A DNA stretch of 5,531 bases from an uncultured Collinsella sp. (GTDB lineage: Bacteria > Actinomycetota > Coriobacteriia > Coriobacteriales > Coriobacteriaceae), in contig CABUCA010000097.1 in assembly GCA_902489965.1 (NCBI GenBank), positions 1-5,531 on the forward strand, given 5' to 3'. Shown here one piece after another: positions 1 through 5,465 of this stretch; the first letter of the stretch is position 1, and the number at the start of each line of letters is the position of its first letter. Below the pieces are notes generated by a model. It was not told where the DNA came from and ran no database searches. It saw only the letters and a program-made list of their open reading frames with translations. Both the position numbers and the translations under genes were made by a program.

Positions 1-21
1 TTTTGTAGATTCCGCACGAGC

Positions 22-46
22 CGAAGGCCACTTAATGTGGCCTTCG
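22..46. repeat. Perfect 10-bp inverted repeat, possible transcript end
   Basis: CGAAGGCCAC (22-31) and GTGGCCTTCG (37-46) are exact reverse complements around the 5-nt loop TTAAT. The repeat lies about 65 bp beyond the stop of the minus-strand HAD gene and could form a stable hairpin at the end of its transcript, or of a transcript entering from the left. Neither side has an adjacent T tract, so a canonical intrinsic terminator is not supported. The structure is certain; the role is a guess. Confidence 0.45.
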
Positions 47-111
47 AGCGAGCCCAGGACCTGACCGAGCAAAAATCAAACGGCCGGCCCCGGGCATGGC
101 GACGAGATAGA

Positions 112-939
112 TTAACGAGCCGCCAAGATGGCGTCGATGAGCGTCAGTACGCCCCCGTCGTTGTTGCTCGGAATACGCCACTTGGCATGCGCGTTCATGT
201 GCTCCTCGGCATTGTCCACGATAAAGCTGTGACCGACGCGCTCGAGCATGGGGATGTCGTTGTAGGTATCGCCCACGGCGGCGGCATCGGCGATATCAAT
301 GCCCAGGTGTTCGCACAGGTGCGCGACGCCGGCGCCCTTGTCGACGCCCAAGTTCATAAAGTCAATCCACTCGCGCCCGGCGTTGGTGACGTAGAGCTTG
401 TCCGAGAACTCGGGGCTATAGGTCTCGCGAAACGCGGGCTCGGCGTCGTAGCCGGGGAAGAAGACCGAGATCTTGTTGGACTCGAAATCAATGCCCTCAA
501 AGCTGTCGACGTAGTTGATCGTGTTGTAGTAGACGCTGATCTCGTCGTGGTATTGATGGTCGCGGGCGAGCACGTAGAACTCGTCGAAGCAGCACAGGAC
601 GGGGACAGCGCGCGGATCCTCCGAGGCGCGGCTCAAGACCTGCTGGTACAGCTTCACGTCGATATTGCTCTTATAGATATAGCTGCCGCGATAGATCACG
701 CACGCTCCGTTGTCGGGACAAAAGGCGAGGCGGTTCTTGATGCCCTCGAACATCTCCTCGAGCTTGGGGGCGGGACGTCCGCTGGCGGGGCAGAATACGA
801 TGCCGGCGTCGGCGAGCTTGTCCAGGCGCTCATCAAGGCCCTGCGGCAACACGCGCTCGTCGGTAAGCAGCGTCTTGTCCATGTCGACGGCGATGAGTTT
901 AATGTTGCCGATGTTAGCGTCTGATTCGTAAGTCTGCAT
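112..939 (-). CDS. Cof-type HAD-IIB family phosphatase
   Basis: Predicted cytosolic Mg-dependent phosphatase of the haloacid dehalogenase superfamily, Cof/YidA-like group; the substrate (often sugar phosphates or similar small metabolites) cannot be read from sequence. All four HAD motifs are visible in the 275 residues: motif I VDMDKTLLT with nucleophile D19 and acid/base D21; motif II ASGRP with S53; motif III K201 in GVDKGAG; motif IV GDTYNDIPML with D224 and D228. The PDNGA segment (75-79) is typical of Cof proteins, and residues about 85-190 form the space for a type IIB cap. Length is normal for the family (about 260-290). The start at 939 is supported by GGAAAGG (948-954 on the complement), 8 nt upstream. 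It is transcribed divergently from argG across a 555-bp spacer; no clear promoter could be assigned. No functional link to arginine synthesis is evident. Confidence 0.93.
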   Translation of the reverse strand: MQTYESDANIGNIKLIAVDMDKTLLTDERVLPQGLDERLDKLADAGIVFCPASGRPAPKLEEMFEGIKNRLAFCPDNGACVIYRGSYIYKSNIDVKLYQQVLSRASEDPRAVPVLCCFDEFYVLARDHQYHDEISVYYNTINYVDSFEGIDFESNKISVFFPGYDAEPAFRETYSPEFSDKLYVTNAGREWIDFMNLGVDKGAGVAHLCEHLGIDIADAAAVGDTYNDIPMLERVGHSFIVDNAEEHMNAHAKWRIPSNNDGGVLTLIDAILAAR

Positions 940-1083
940 AAAATGCGCCTTTCCGTTTCCAGATTGTTTCGGGCGTAATGACCCTCTGCTATGTAATCGA
1001 GCGTATTTTCGCAGGATTGGCGCGTTTTTGCATCACCATTCACAAACTAATGAAAAAACTTTTCAGAAATTTGAAGTTGTCGC

Positions 1084-1111
1084 TTGCGCAGCGAGCACTT
1101 TATCGTAATAT
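1084..1111 (+). promoter_or_regulatory. Candidate argG leader promoter
   Basis: A possible sigma-A-type promoter: -35 TTGCGC (1084-1089), 16-bp spacer, -10 TAATAT (1106-1111). Each box matches its consensus only moderately. Transcription would begin near 1118, exactly where the long pairing stem of the predicted leader fold begins, and about 97 nt before the leader ORF. That positional agreement is the main support. Other AT-rich combinations in the spacer cannot be excluded. Confidence 0.35.
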
Positions 1112-1113
1112 AG

Positions 1114-1180
1114 CGAACATCGAAAACGGAGACGGCAAAAGAGCCGCTTACCGAGGAAAAGGTACCGTTTGCGATATTTG
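1114..1180 (+). promoter_or_regulatory. Possible three-way-junction RNA fold at 5' end of argG leader
   Basis: A long imperfect stem pairs 1114-1129 with 1165-1180: 14 of 16 positions pair (one of them G-U), with mismatches at 1118/1176 and 1123/1171. Its core is ATCGAAAACGG with CCGTTTGCGAT. Two short hairpins sit inside: CGGC/GCCG (1133-1136 with 1143-1146, loop AAAAGA) and TACC/GGTA (1149-1152 with 1161-1164, loop GAGGAAAA), the second abutting the outer stem directly. The result would be a compact three-way junction ending about 20 nt before the leader ORF's ribosome-binding site. It matches no riboswitch class I recognise. It could be a sensor, a 5'-stabilising structure, or chance pairing. 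Confidence 0.35.
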
Positions 1181-1214
1181 AATTGCGCCCGGCGATACGT
1201 GAAAGGAGAGGCAG

Positions 1215-1289
1215 ATGCAGTTCGTACAGATCATCACCACTGCAGACAATGCCCTCCGACGCCAGCGCGCAATTTCCCGACGACGATAA
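1215..1289 (+). CDS. Arginine-rich leader peptide of argG (24 aa)
   Basis: A 24-codon ORF, too short for ordinary gene callers, with one of the best Shine-Dalgarno sites in the window: AAAGGAGAGG (1202-1211), AGGAG core 6 nt before the ATG. The peptide begins MQFVQIITT and ends RRQRAISRRR, so 6 of its last 10 residues are arginine; the final sense codons are CGA CGA CGA before TAA. It lies about 205 nt upstream of argG, an arginine-synthesis gene, on the same strand, and a hairpin with a T5 tract follows at 1352-1400. This matches amino-acid leader peptides of the trp/his/leu type, whose translation controls termination. The peptide itself probably has no function; ribosome stalling at Arg codons when charged tRNA-Arg is scarce would be the signal. 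The alternative is a chance ORF, which the strong SD, the Arg cluster and the context make less likely. Confidence 0.7.
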   Translation: MQFVQIITTADNALRRQRAISRRR

Positions 1290-1361
1290 CAATCGTCTCT
1301 GTCCGCATGGGGCGAATTGCCTCAACAGAGTCATTTTGAGGTCGTTGGGTTTTAGCACGAC
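1276..1361 (+). promoter_or_regulatory. Putative attenuator switch segments (regions 1, 2 and 3)
   Basis: Three segments can pair in mutually exclusive ways. CCCGACGAC (1276-1284), overlapping the terminal Arg codons, pairs with GTCGTTGGG (1341-1349) over 9 bp with one G-U. The start of that second segment, GTCGT (1341-1345), can instead pair with ACGAC (1357-1361), which overlaps the 5' side of the terminator hairpin. A ribosome stalled on the CGA codons would mask the first segment, freeing the second to act as antiterminator. Other small stems compete: 1282-1287 with 1292-1297, 1297-1302 with 1325-1330, and 1320-1325 with 1336-1341. The antiterminator stem is short (5 bp), so this part of the model is the least secure. 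Confidence 0.45.
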
Positions 1362-1400
1362 ATTGCTGCATGTTTCTAGGGCATGTATGTGCTGATTTTT
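1352..1400 (+). terminator. Attenuator terminator upstream of argG
   Basis: TTAGCAC (1352-1358) pairs with GTGCTGA (1389-1395) over 7 bp, including one G-U, and is followed immediately by TTTTT (1396-1400). The interior can form a further stem, TGCATGTT (1367-1374) with GGCATGTA (1380-1387) containing several G-U pairs, or alternatively ACAT (1360-1363) with ATGT (1383-1386). It stands about 60 nt after the leader ORF stop and 95 nt before the argG start, where no upstream full-length gene needs terminating. That placement is what one expects for a conditional attenuator. Stem quality is moderate rather than strong. Confidence 0.6.
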
Positions 1401-1494
1401 GCTATTTAACCTGATATTGCACGGTATATGACCTTGAAATGACTTGCAACTGACCGATGTTCTAACTAGCTACCAAGGGCGAAAGGAAACAGCC

Positions 1495-2721
1495 ATGAGC
1501 AAGGAAAAAGTCGTTCTCGCATATTCCGGTGGTCTTGATACATCCGTATGTGTCAAATGGCTTCAGGACGAGAAGAATCTCGATGTTGTTTGTGTCTGCG
1601 GCAACGTGGGCCAGGAGGAGACCGGCCTGGATGCCAAGAAGCAGAAGGCGCTCGACCTGGGCGTTCTCGATTGCCAGGTGCTCGACCTGCGCGACGAGTT
1701 CTCCGATGAGTTCCTGACCAAGGCCATCGCCGCAAACTCCATGTACGAGAACAAGTATCCGCTGCTCTCCGCTCTTTCCCGTCCGCTGCTTGCCAAGAAG
1801 CTTGTTGAGGTCGCCCACGAGTTTGACGCGACCTACGTCGCCCACGGCTGCACCGGCAAGGGCAACGACCAGGTCCGCTTCGAGGCTGCCGTCAAGGCCC
1901 TCGACCCCGAGCTCAAGGTTATCGCCCCGGTTCGCGAGTGGGACCTGAAGTGCCGTCCCGACGAGGTCGCCTATGCCCACGCTCACAACGTGCCGGTTCC
2001 CGAGGGTGCCAACGACAACCCCTACTCCATCGACGACAACCTGTGGGGTCGCGCCATCGAGTGCGGTCACCTGGAGGATCCCTGGAACGAGCCGCTCGGT
2101 GACGCTTGGGTTATGACCAAGAACCCCGAGGACACGCCGGATACCCCGACCTACACTGAGATTGAGTTTGAGGCTGGCAAGCCCGTCGCCGTCGACGGTA
2201 AGAAGATGAAGCTCTCCGAGATCGTCATCGCCCTCAACAAGATCTCCGGCGACAACGGCTTTGGCCGTCTCGATCTGGTCGAGGATCGTCTGGTGGGCCT
2301 CAAGAGCCGCGAGTGCTACGAGGTTCCCGGCGCCCTGACGCTCATCACCGCCCACAAGGCGCTCGAGGACATCTGCGTCGAAGGCGACCTGCTCAAGACC
2401 AAGATTAAGCTCGAGCAGGATTGGGCCACCGCCGTGTACAACGGCCAGTGGTACAGCCCGCTCAAGAACGCGCTCGATGCCTTTATGGCCGATACCCAGA
2501 AGTTCGTGACCGGTACCGTCCGCCTGAAGTTCTTTAAGGGCAACTGCCATGTCGTCGGCCGCAAGAGCCCCTTCAGCCTCTACGACTACGGTCTGGCTAC
2601 CTACGACCGCGACACCACGTTTGACGAGAAGGCCAGCGCCGGCTTTATCGAGATCGATACGCTGTCGCTCAAGACGTGGGCTAAGGTCCAGGGTCCCAGC
2701 TCCGCCGCCGCCCAGGCCTAG
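1495..2721 (+). CDS. argG: Argininosuccinate synthase
   Basis: Cytosolic enzyme that condenses citrulline and aspartate, using ATP (to AMP and PPi), into argininosuccinate, the penultimate step of arginine synthesis. The 408-residue length is usual. The N-terminal ATP-pyrophosphatase P-loop AYSGGLDTS is at residues 9-17. The family signature GCTGKGNDQVRFE is at 118-130, SIDDNLWGR at 178-186, and the conserved GRLDLVEDRLVGLKSRECYE segment of the C-terminal synthetase domain at 257-276. The ATG at 1495 is chosen over in-frame codons from 1444 because AAGGA (1483-1487) sits 7 nt upstream and homologues begin just before the P-loop. All 12 Arg codons are CGC or CGT, none CGA, unlike the leader ORF upstream. 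Expression is probably governed by the arginine leader at 1215-1400. It is followed by hairpins rather than directly by argH. Confidence 0.98.
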   Translation: MSKEKVVLAYSGGLDTSVCVKWLQDEKNLDVVCVCGNVGQEETGLDAKKQKALDLGVLDCQVLDLRDEFSDEFLTKAIAANSMYENKYPLLSALSRPLLAKKLVEVAHEFDATYVAHGCTGKGNDQVRFEAAVKALDPELKVIAPVREWDLKCRPDEVAYAHAHNVPVPEGANDNPYSIDDNLWGRAIECGHLEDPWNEPLGDAWVMTKNPEDTPDTPTYTEIEFEAGKPVAVDGKKMKLSEIVIALNKISGDNGFGRLDLVEDRLVGLKSRECYEVPGALTLITAHKALEDICVEGDLLKTKIKLEQDWATAVYNGQWYSPLKNALDAFMADTQKFVTGTVRLKFFKGNCHVVGRKSPFSLYDYGLATYDRDTTFDEKASAGFIEIDTLSLKTWAKVQGPSSAAAQA

Positions 2722-2737
2722 CGCCTCTCTCCCTTGG

Positions 2738-2799
2738 TATCCGCGCGGCCCATCCGCGTGATACATAACGGGCGCACGGGGTCCCTACCTTTCGTTATG
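2738..2799 (+). repeat. Two abutting hairpins downstream of argG
   Basis: Hairpin one covers 2738-2763: an 8-bp stretch CGCGCGG/CCGCGTG (one G-U) with loop CCCAT, flanked across a bulged C2741 by TAT/ATA. Hairpin two starts at the next base: CATAACG (2764-2770) pairs perfectly with CGTTATG (2793-2799). Neither is followed by a T tract. They begin 17 bp past the argG stop and probably belong to its 3' untranslated region, perhaps as RNA-stability elements. A smaller hairpin, GCCGC/GCGGC (2854-2858 with 2863-2867), follows before the terminator stem. Confidence 0.45.
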
Positions 2800-2874
2800 C
2801 TTGCTGACACTTCTTAACATCGGTGGCCCCTACGTTCCGCCCGCATATATGACGCCGCGTCTGCGGCTGAGTCC

Positions 2875-2909
2875 GAGCCCCGCCGGGGTTGTCCGGCGGG
2901 GCTCCTTCT
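2875..2909 (+). terminator. Strong GC-rich terminator hairpin after argG
   Basis: GAGCCCCGCCGG (2875-2886) and CCGGCGGGGCTC (2893-2904) form a perfect 12-bp stem around the loop GGTTGT. The following CTTCT is only weakly T-rich, so termination may be partial or aided by other factors. It lies about 155 bp past the argG stop and 46 bp before the small ORF, and it suggests that argG and argH are largely separate transcription units. Confidence 0.75.
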
Positions 2910-2954
2910 ATCAATTTGGCGGCTCTGCGCCTATATATATGAGGAGTATCCATT

Positions 2955-3125
2955 ATGTTCAATGCTATCGCGCATGCTTTACTTGCCCTCGCGCCCGAGT
3001 TCGATGCTGCAAGGGTCGAGGACGTTCCCATGAGCCTGAAGGCCTGGGTCGATGGCTCGCAGGGCAACATCCGGCGGGAGACGTTGGGCGCCAAGTGCCT
3101 GGTGCGTCACTTCTTTGCAAATTAG
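2955..3125 (+). CDS. Small ORF of unknown function (56 aa)
   Basis: A 56-codon ORF starting MFNAIAHALLALAPEFDAAR and ending CLVRHFFAN, preceded by GAGGAG (2941-2946) 8 nt before the ATG. I do not recognise the family. The N-terminal 20 residues are alanine/leucine-rich and could form an amphipathic helix; there is no convincing signal peptide or membrane segment, no cysteine pair (one Cys, at 48) and no catalytic motif. It contains four arginines, two adjacent (R40, R41), using AGG, CGG, CGG and CGT. It sits between the argG terminator and argH on the same strand, 118 bp before the argH start. It could be a real small protein linked to arginine genes, a remnant of a larger gene, or a translated leader for argH. 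The SD and protein-like composition favour a translated ORF; function is unknown. Confidence 0.5.
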   Translation: MFNAIAHALLALAPEFDAARVEDVPMSLKAWVDGSQGNIRRETLGAKCLVRHFFAN

Positions 3126-3126
3126 C

Positions 3127-3158
3127 TACATGGCCCCGCGCACGGTGGGGAATATGTA
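3127..3158 (+). repeat. Hairpin directly after the small ORF
   Basis: TACAT (3127-3131) pairs with ATGTA (3154-3158) and CCCC (3134-3137) with GGGG (3147-3150), separated by a GG/AAT internal loop. It begins one base after the small ORF's stop codon. There is no T tract, so it is not a standard terminator; it may protect an RNA end or be part of the argH leader. Confidence 0.35.
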
Positions 3159-3243
3159 AAACTAGCGGTTGAAAAATCGCTTTAGCGACATGGCGCATTG
3201 CTTAGGGCGCTTGTTTTGGTATTTGGAGAAAGGGGACGGTTCC

Positions 3244-4674
3244 ATGGCTCTTTGGGGCGGTCGTTTTGAGGCGGGCGTGGCCGAGGTCACGCAGGAGTTT
3301 GGCGCGTCGCTGCCGGTCGACAAACATCTCTATAAGCAGGATATCGCCGGCTCTAAGGCGCATGCCAAGATGCTGGCGGCCCAGGGCATCATCAGTGCCG
3401 AGGACGAGCAGGCGATTGCCAAGGGCCTGACCGGAATCGAGCAGGATATCGATGCCGGCAACTTCACCTTCGATATCAACGACGAGGACATTCATATGTC
3501 CATAGAGAGCGAACTGACGCGCCGCATCGGCGAGGCCGGTAAGCGCTTGCATACCGGGCGTTCGCGCAACGACCAGGTGGCGACCGATACGCGCCTGGGC
3601 GTCAAGGCGCTGGCCAAGGAACTCATGGAGGCCAATCTTGAGCTGCGCCATGTGCTGGTGGATACGGCCAAGAAGTACGACAAGGTGATTCTGCCTGGCT
3701 ACACGCACATGCAGCATGCTCAGCCCGTGCTCCTGTCGCATCATCTGCTGGCGTATTCCTGGATGTTCGCGCGCGACTTTACACGCCTGAAGGCCGCCTT
3801 TGATGCCGCCGACAACTGCCCGCTGGGTGCTGCCGCGCTTGCCGGTACGAGCTATCCGCTCGATCGCCAGATGACGGCTGCCGAACTTGGCTTTGCGGGT
3901 GTGATTCCCAACTCGCTCGATGCGGTTTCCGACCGTGATTTCCTGCTCGATCTGCATTATGCCGGCTCCGTCATGGCCATGCACCTGTCGCGTCTTTCCG
4001 AGGAGATCGTGCTGTGGTCGAGCTCCGAATTTGGCTTTATCACGCTTTCCGACTCGTACTCCACTGGCTCGTCCATCATGCCGCAGAAGAAGAATCCCGA
4101 CTTTGCCGAGCTTATCCGCGGCAAAAGCGGCCGTGTGTATGGCAACCTGGTGCAGCTGCTCGTGACCATGAAGGGCCTGCCGCTTGCTTATAACAAGGAC
4201 TTGCAGGAGGACAAGGAGGGCGCGCTCGATACCGCTCACACGCTCATGCAGTGCCTGTCGGTTATGGCCGGTATGATTTCGACTTGGACCGTCAACGAGG
4301 ATGCCATGGCGCGCGAGTGCGGCGTGGGACACCTTGCCGCTACCGATGTTGCCGATTACCTGGCTAAGCGCGGTCTGCCGTTCCGCGAGGCACATGCCGT
4401 GGTGGGCCATCTGGTCCTGATGTGCGAGAAGCGCGGCTGCAATCTTGAGGACCTGCCGTTTGAGGTGTTCCAGGAGGCAAGCCCGCTCTTTGAGCATGAT
4501 ATTACCGAGGCGCTCGACATCCCCTCAATCGTTGCTGCGCGCACGACCGAGGGCGGCACCGCTCCTGCCGCCGTTGCCGTGCAGCTGCAGCGTGCCGAGG
4601 CACAGCTCGTGGCCGACGAGGGCGTGTTTGGATCGCTGACCAAGGTCGTCGAGATGGGTCACGGGGCAAAGTAG
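3244..4674 (+). CDS. argH: Argininosuccinate lyase
   Basis: Cytosolic lyase of the aspartase/fumarase superfamily, normally a homotetramer, which splits argininosuccinate into arginine and fumarate, the final step of arginine synthesis. The product has 476 residues, near the usual 455-475. It opens with the typical ALWGGRF. The three conserved regions are present: HTGRSRND (103-110); GYTHMQHAQP (152-161), including H155 of the catalytic His position; and the superfamily signature GSSIMPQKKNPD (275-286), with the mobile-loop serine pair 276/277 and K282. The ATG at 3244 is preferred over an in-frame TTG at 3169 because AAAGGGG (3229-3235) lies 8 nt upstream and homologues start at MALWGGRF or MKLWGGRF. 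No frameshift or missing active-site residue is seen. It is separated from argG by 522 bp and ends in its own terminator at 4725. Confidence 0.98.
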   Translation: MALWGGRFEAGVAEVTQEFGASLPVDKHLYKQDIAGSKAHAKMLAAQGIISAEDEQAIAKGLTGIEQDIDAGNFTFDINDEDIHMSIESELTRRIGEAGKRLHTGRSRNDQVATDTRLGVKALAKELMEANLELRHVLVDTAKKYDKVILPGYTHMQHAQPVLLSHHLLAYSWMFARDFTRLKAAFDAADNCPLGAAALAGTSYPLDRQMTAAELGFAGVIPNSLDAVSDRDFLLDLHYAGSVMAMHLSRLSEEIVLWSSSEFGFITLSDSYSTGSSIMPQKKNPDFAELIRGKSGRVYGNLVQLLVTMKGLPLAYNKDLQEDKEGALDTAHTLMQCLSVMAGMISTWTVNEDAMARECGVGHLAATDVADYLAKRGLPFREAHAVVGHLVLMCEKRGCNLEDLPFEVFQEASPLFEHDITEALDIPSIVAARTTEGGTAPAAVAVQLQRAEAQLVADEGVFGSLTKVVEMGHGAK

Positions 4675-4724
4675 AGGTTTGGCTGAAGCCGTTTTGGCCA
4701 TGTATTGGCAAATCGTTTTTGCTT

Positions 4725-4760
4725 TACGGGCGCCTGCTGTTGTGGGCGTCCGTATTTTGT
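4725..4760 (+). terminator. Intrinsic terminator of argH
   Basis: TACGGGCGCC (4725-4734) pairs with GGCGTCCGTA (4745-4754) over 10 bp with one G-U, loop TGCTGTTGTG, followed at once by TTTTGTT. It lies 50 bp after the argH stop. A good canonical rho-independent terminator on the plus strand. Confidence 0.88.
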
Positions 4761-4960
4761 TGCTATGGGGGAGGGGCTTGTCGAGAACTTCTGTAGGACC
4801 TTTGGGCAGGTTGTGAAGGGGGTGCGTTCGCGGGTGGCAACCGACCGTCTGCTCTGTTCGATGCGGTTGATGGGCAGTCGGATGGTACTCTAATCGGGCT
4901 TCGAAACAGAAGTGACACATATGGAGCGCTTTAATAAATTGTAGCGATTCAATAAACGGC
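4761..4960. other. Non-coding spacer between argH and ndk
   Basis: About 200 bp after the argH terminator with no supportable gene. A 42-codon open frame from 4765 has no ribosome-binding site and is rich in GGG, AGG and CGG codons, unlike its neighbours. A weak inverted repeat (CTGTTCGA, 4854-4861, with TCGAAACAG, 4901-4909, one bulge) has a 39-nt loop. From about 4925 the sequence turns AT-rich, leading into the ndk promoter. Confidence 0.5.
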
Positions 4961-4966
4961 TTTTTG

Positions 4967-4995
4967 TTTAACTGCAGCTAAAACTCTGTTACGAT
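4967..4995 (+). promoter_or_regulatory. Candidate ndk promoter with extended -10
   Basis: TACGAT (4990-4995) preceded by TG at 4987-4988 forms an extended -10 element. At 17-bp spacing lies only a weak -35, TTTAAC (4967-4972), as is common for extended -10 promoters. Transcription would start near 5002, giving a 5' untranslated region of about 57 nt. A 6-bp inverted repeat, ACTGCA (4971-4976) and TGCAGT (4995-5000), brackets the spacer and -10. Confidence 0.55.
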
Positions 4996-5058
4996 GCAGT
5001 CCAGGCGGGTGCCGGAATGGGACTTGGGCACGCGCGAACCTACTTGAAAGGCTACCTT

Positions 5059-5463
5059 ATGGCTATCGAGAAGACCTTCATCATGATTAAGCCCGACGCC
5101 GTGCGCGACCGCAAGATCGGCGAGATTGTTGCCCGCATTGAGCGCAGCGGCCTTGTCATCGAGCGCATGGAGATGACCACGCTCGAGCGCGCTACCGTCG
5201 AGGAGCACTACGCCCATCTGGCCGACAAGCCCTTCTTTGGCGATCTCTGCGACTTTATGACGAGCGGTCCGGTCGTCAAGATGGTCGTTTCCGGTCTCTC
5301 CGCTGTCTCCAAGATGCGCACCCTTATGGGCGCTACCAACCCGCTTGATGCTGCCCCCGGCACCATTCGCGGCGACTTCGCTGTCGATGTCAACGCTAAC
5401 GTGATTCACGGCTCCGACTGCCTGGAGAACGCCGAGATCGAGATCAAGCGCTTCTTTGGCTAA
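5059..5463 (+). CDS. ndk: Nucleoside diphosphate kinase
   Basis: Cytosolic enzyme that moves the gamma phosphate from an NTP (usually ATP) to other NDPs through a phosphohistidine, balancing nucleotide pools. At 134 residues it has the typical bacterial short length. Visible signatures: FIMIKPDAV (7-15) with K11; R87 and the GATNPLDAAPGTIRGDFA loop (91-108) with R104; and the active-site NVIHGSD (114-120) with catalytic H117. The ATG at 5059 is chosen over upstream in-frame codons (from 5017) because GAAAGG (5046-5051) lies 7 nt before it and family members start just ahead of this first strand. It appears monocistronic, with its own promoter and, on the left, a strong terminator separating it from argH. 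All key residues are present. Confidence 0.98.
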   Translation: MAIEKTFIMIKPDAVRDRKIGEIVARIERSGLVIERMEMTTLERATVEEHYAHLADKPFFGDLCDFMTSGPVVKMVVSGLSAVSKMRTLMGATNPLDAAPGTIRGDFAVDVNANVIHGSDCLENAEIEIKRFFG

Positions 5464-5465
5464 AC

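Noticed and set aside
37..924. Plus-strand open frame opposite the HAD gene (295 codons)
   Set aside because: The minus strand carries all four HAD motifs and a good SD; the plus frame has no motif.
1047..1358. 103-codon minus-strand open frame in the HAD-argG spacer
   Set aside because: No convincing SD, no family resemblance, and it overlaps the leader ORF and attenuator features on the plus strand.
1399..1430. Internal promoter TTGCTA...TATATG after the attenuator
   Set aside because: The spacer is 20 bp, too long for a typical sigma-A promoter; alternative pairings score poorly.
940..1494. ArgR operator (ARG box) upstream of argG
   Set aside because: I looked for paired TGAAT/ATTCA-like half-sites and found none at useful spacing. 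A motif scan with a lineage-specific matrix would be decisive.
1462..2766. Long antisense open frame opposite argG (434 codons)
   Set aside because: It is a mirror of strong GC-biased codon use in argG. The translation is low-complexity V/L/G/D-rich without recognisable motifs.
2932..2940. TATATATAT as a promoter -10 for the small ORF
   Set aside because: It abuts the SD, so transcription would start inside or after the ribosome-binding site, and no -35 sits at proper spacing.
3202..4497. Long antisense open frame opposite argH (431 codons)
   Set aside because: Same codon-bias shadow; argH is unambiguous on the plus strand with all active-site motifs.
4829..4846. T-box-like string GGGTGGCAACCG
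   Set aside because: It resembles the T-box core GGGTGGNACCGCG but has an extra base and a wrong 3' end. No terminator or aminoacyl-tRNA or amino-acid gene follows, and no specifier-loop architecture was evident.
4765..4893. 42-codon open frame between argH and ndk
   Set aside because: No ribosome-binding site, atypical GGG/AGG/CGG codons, and it begins just after the argH terminator without a promoter.
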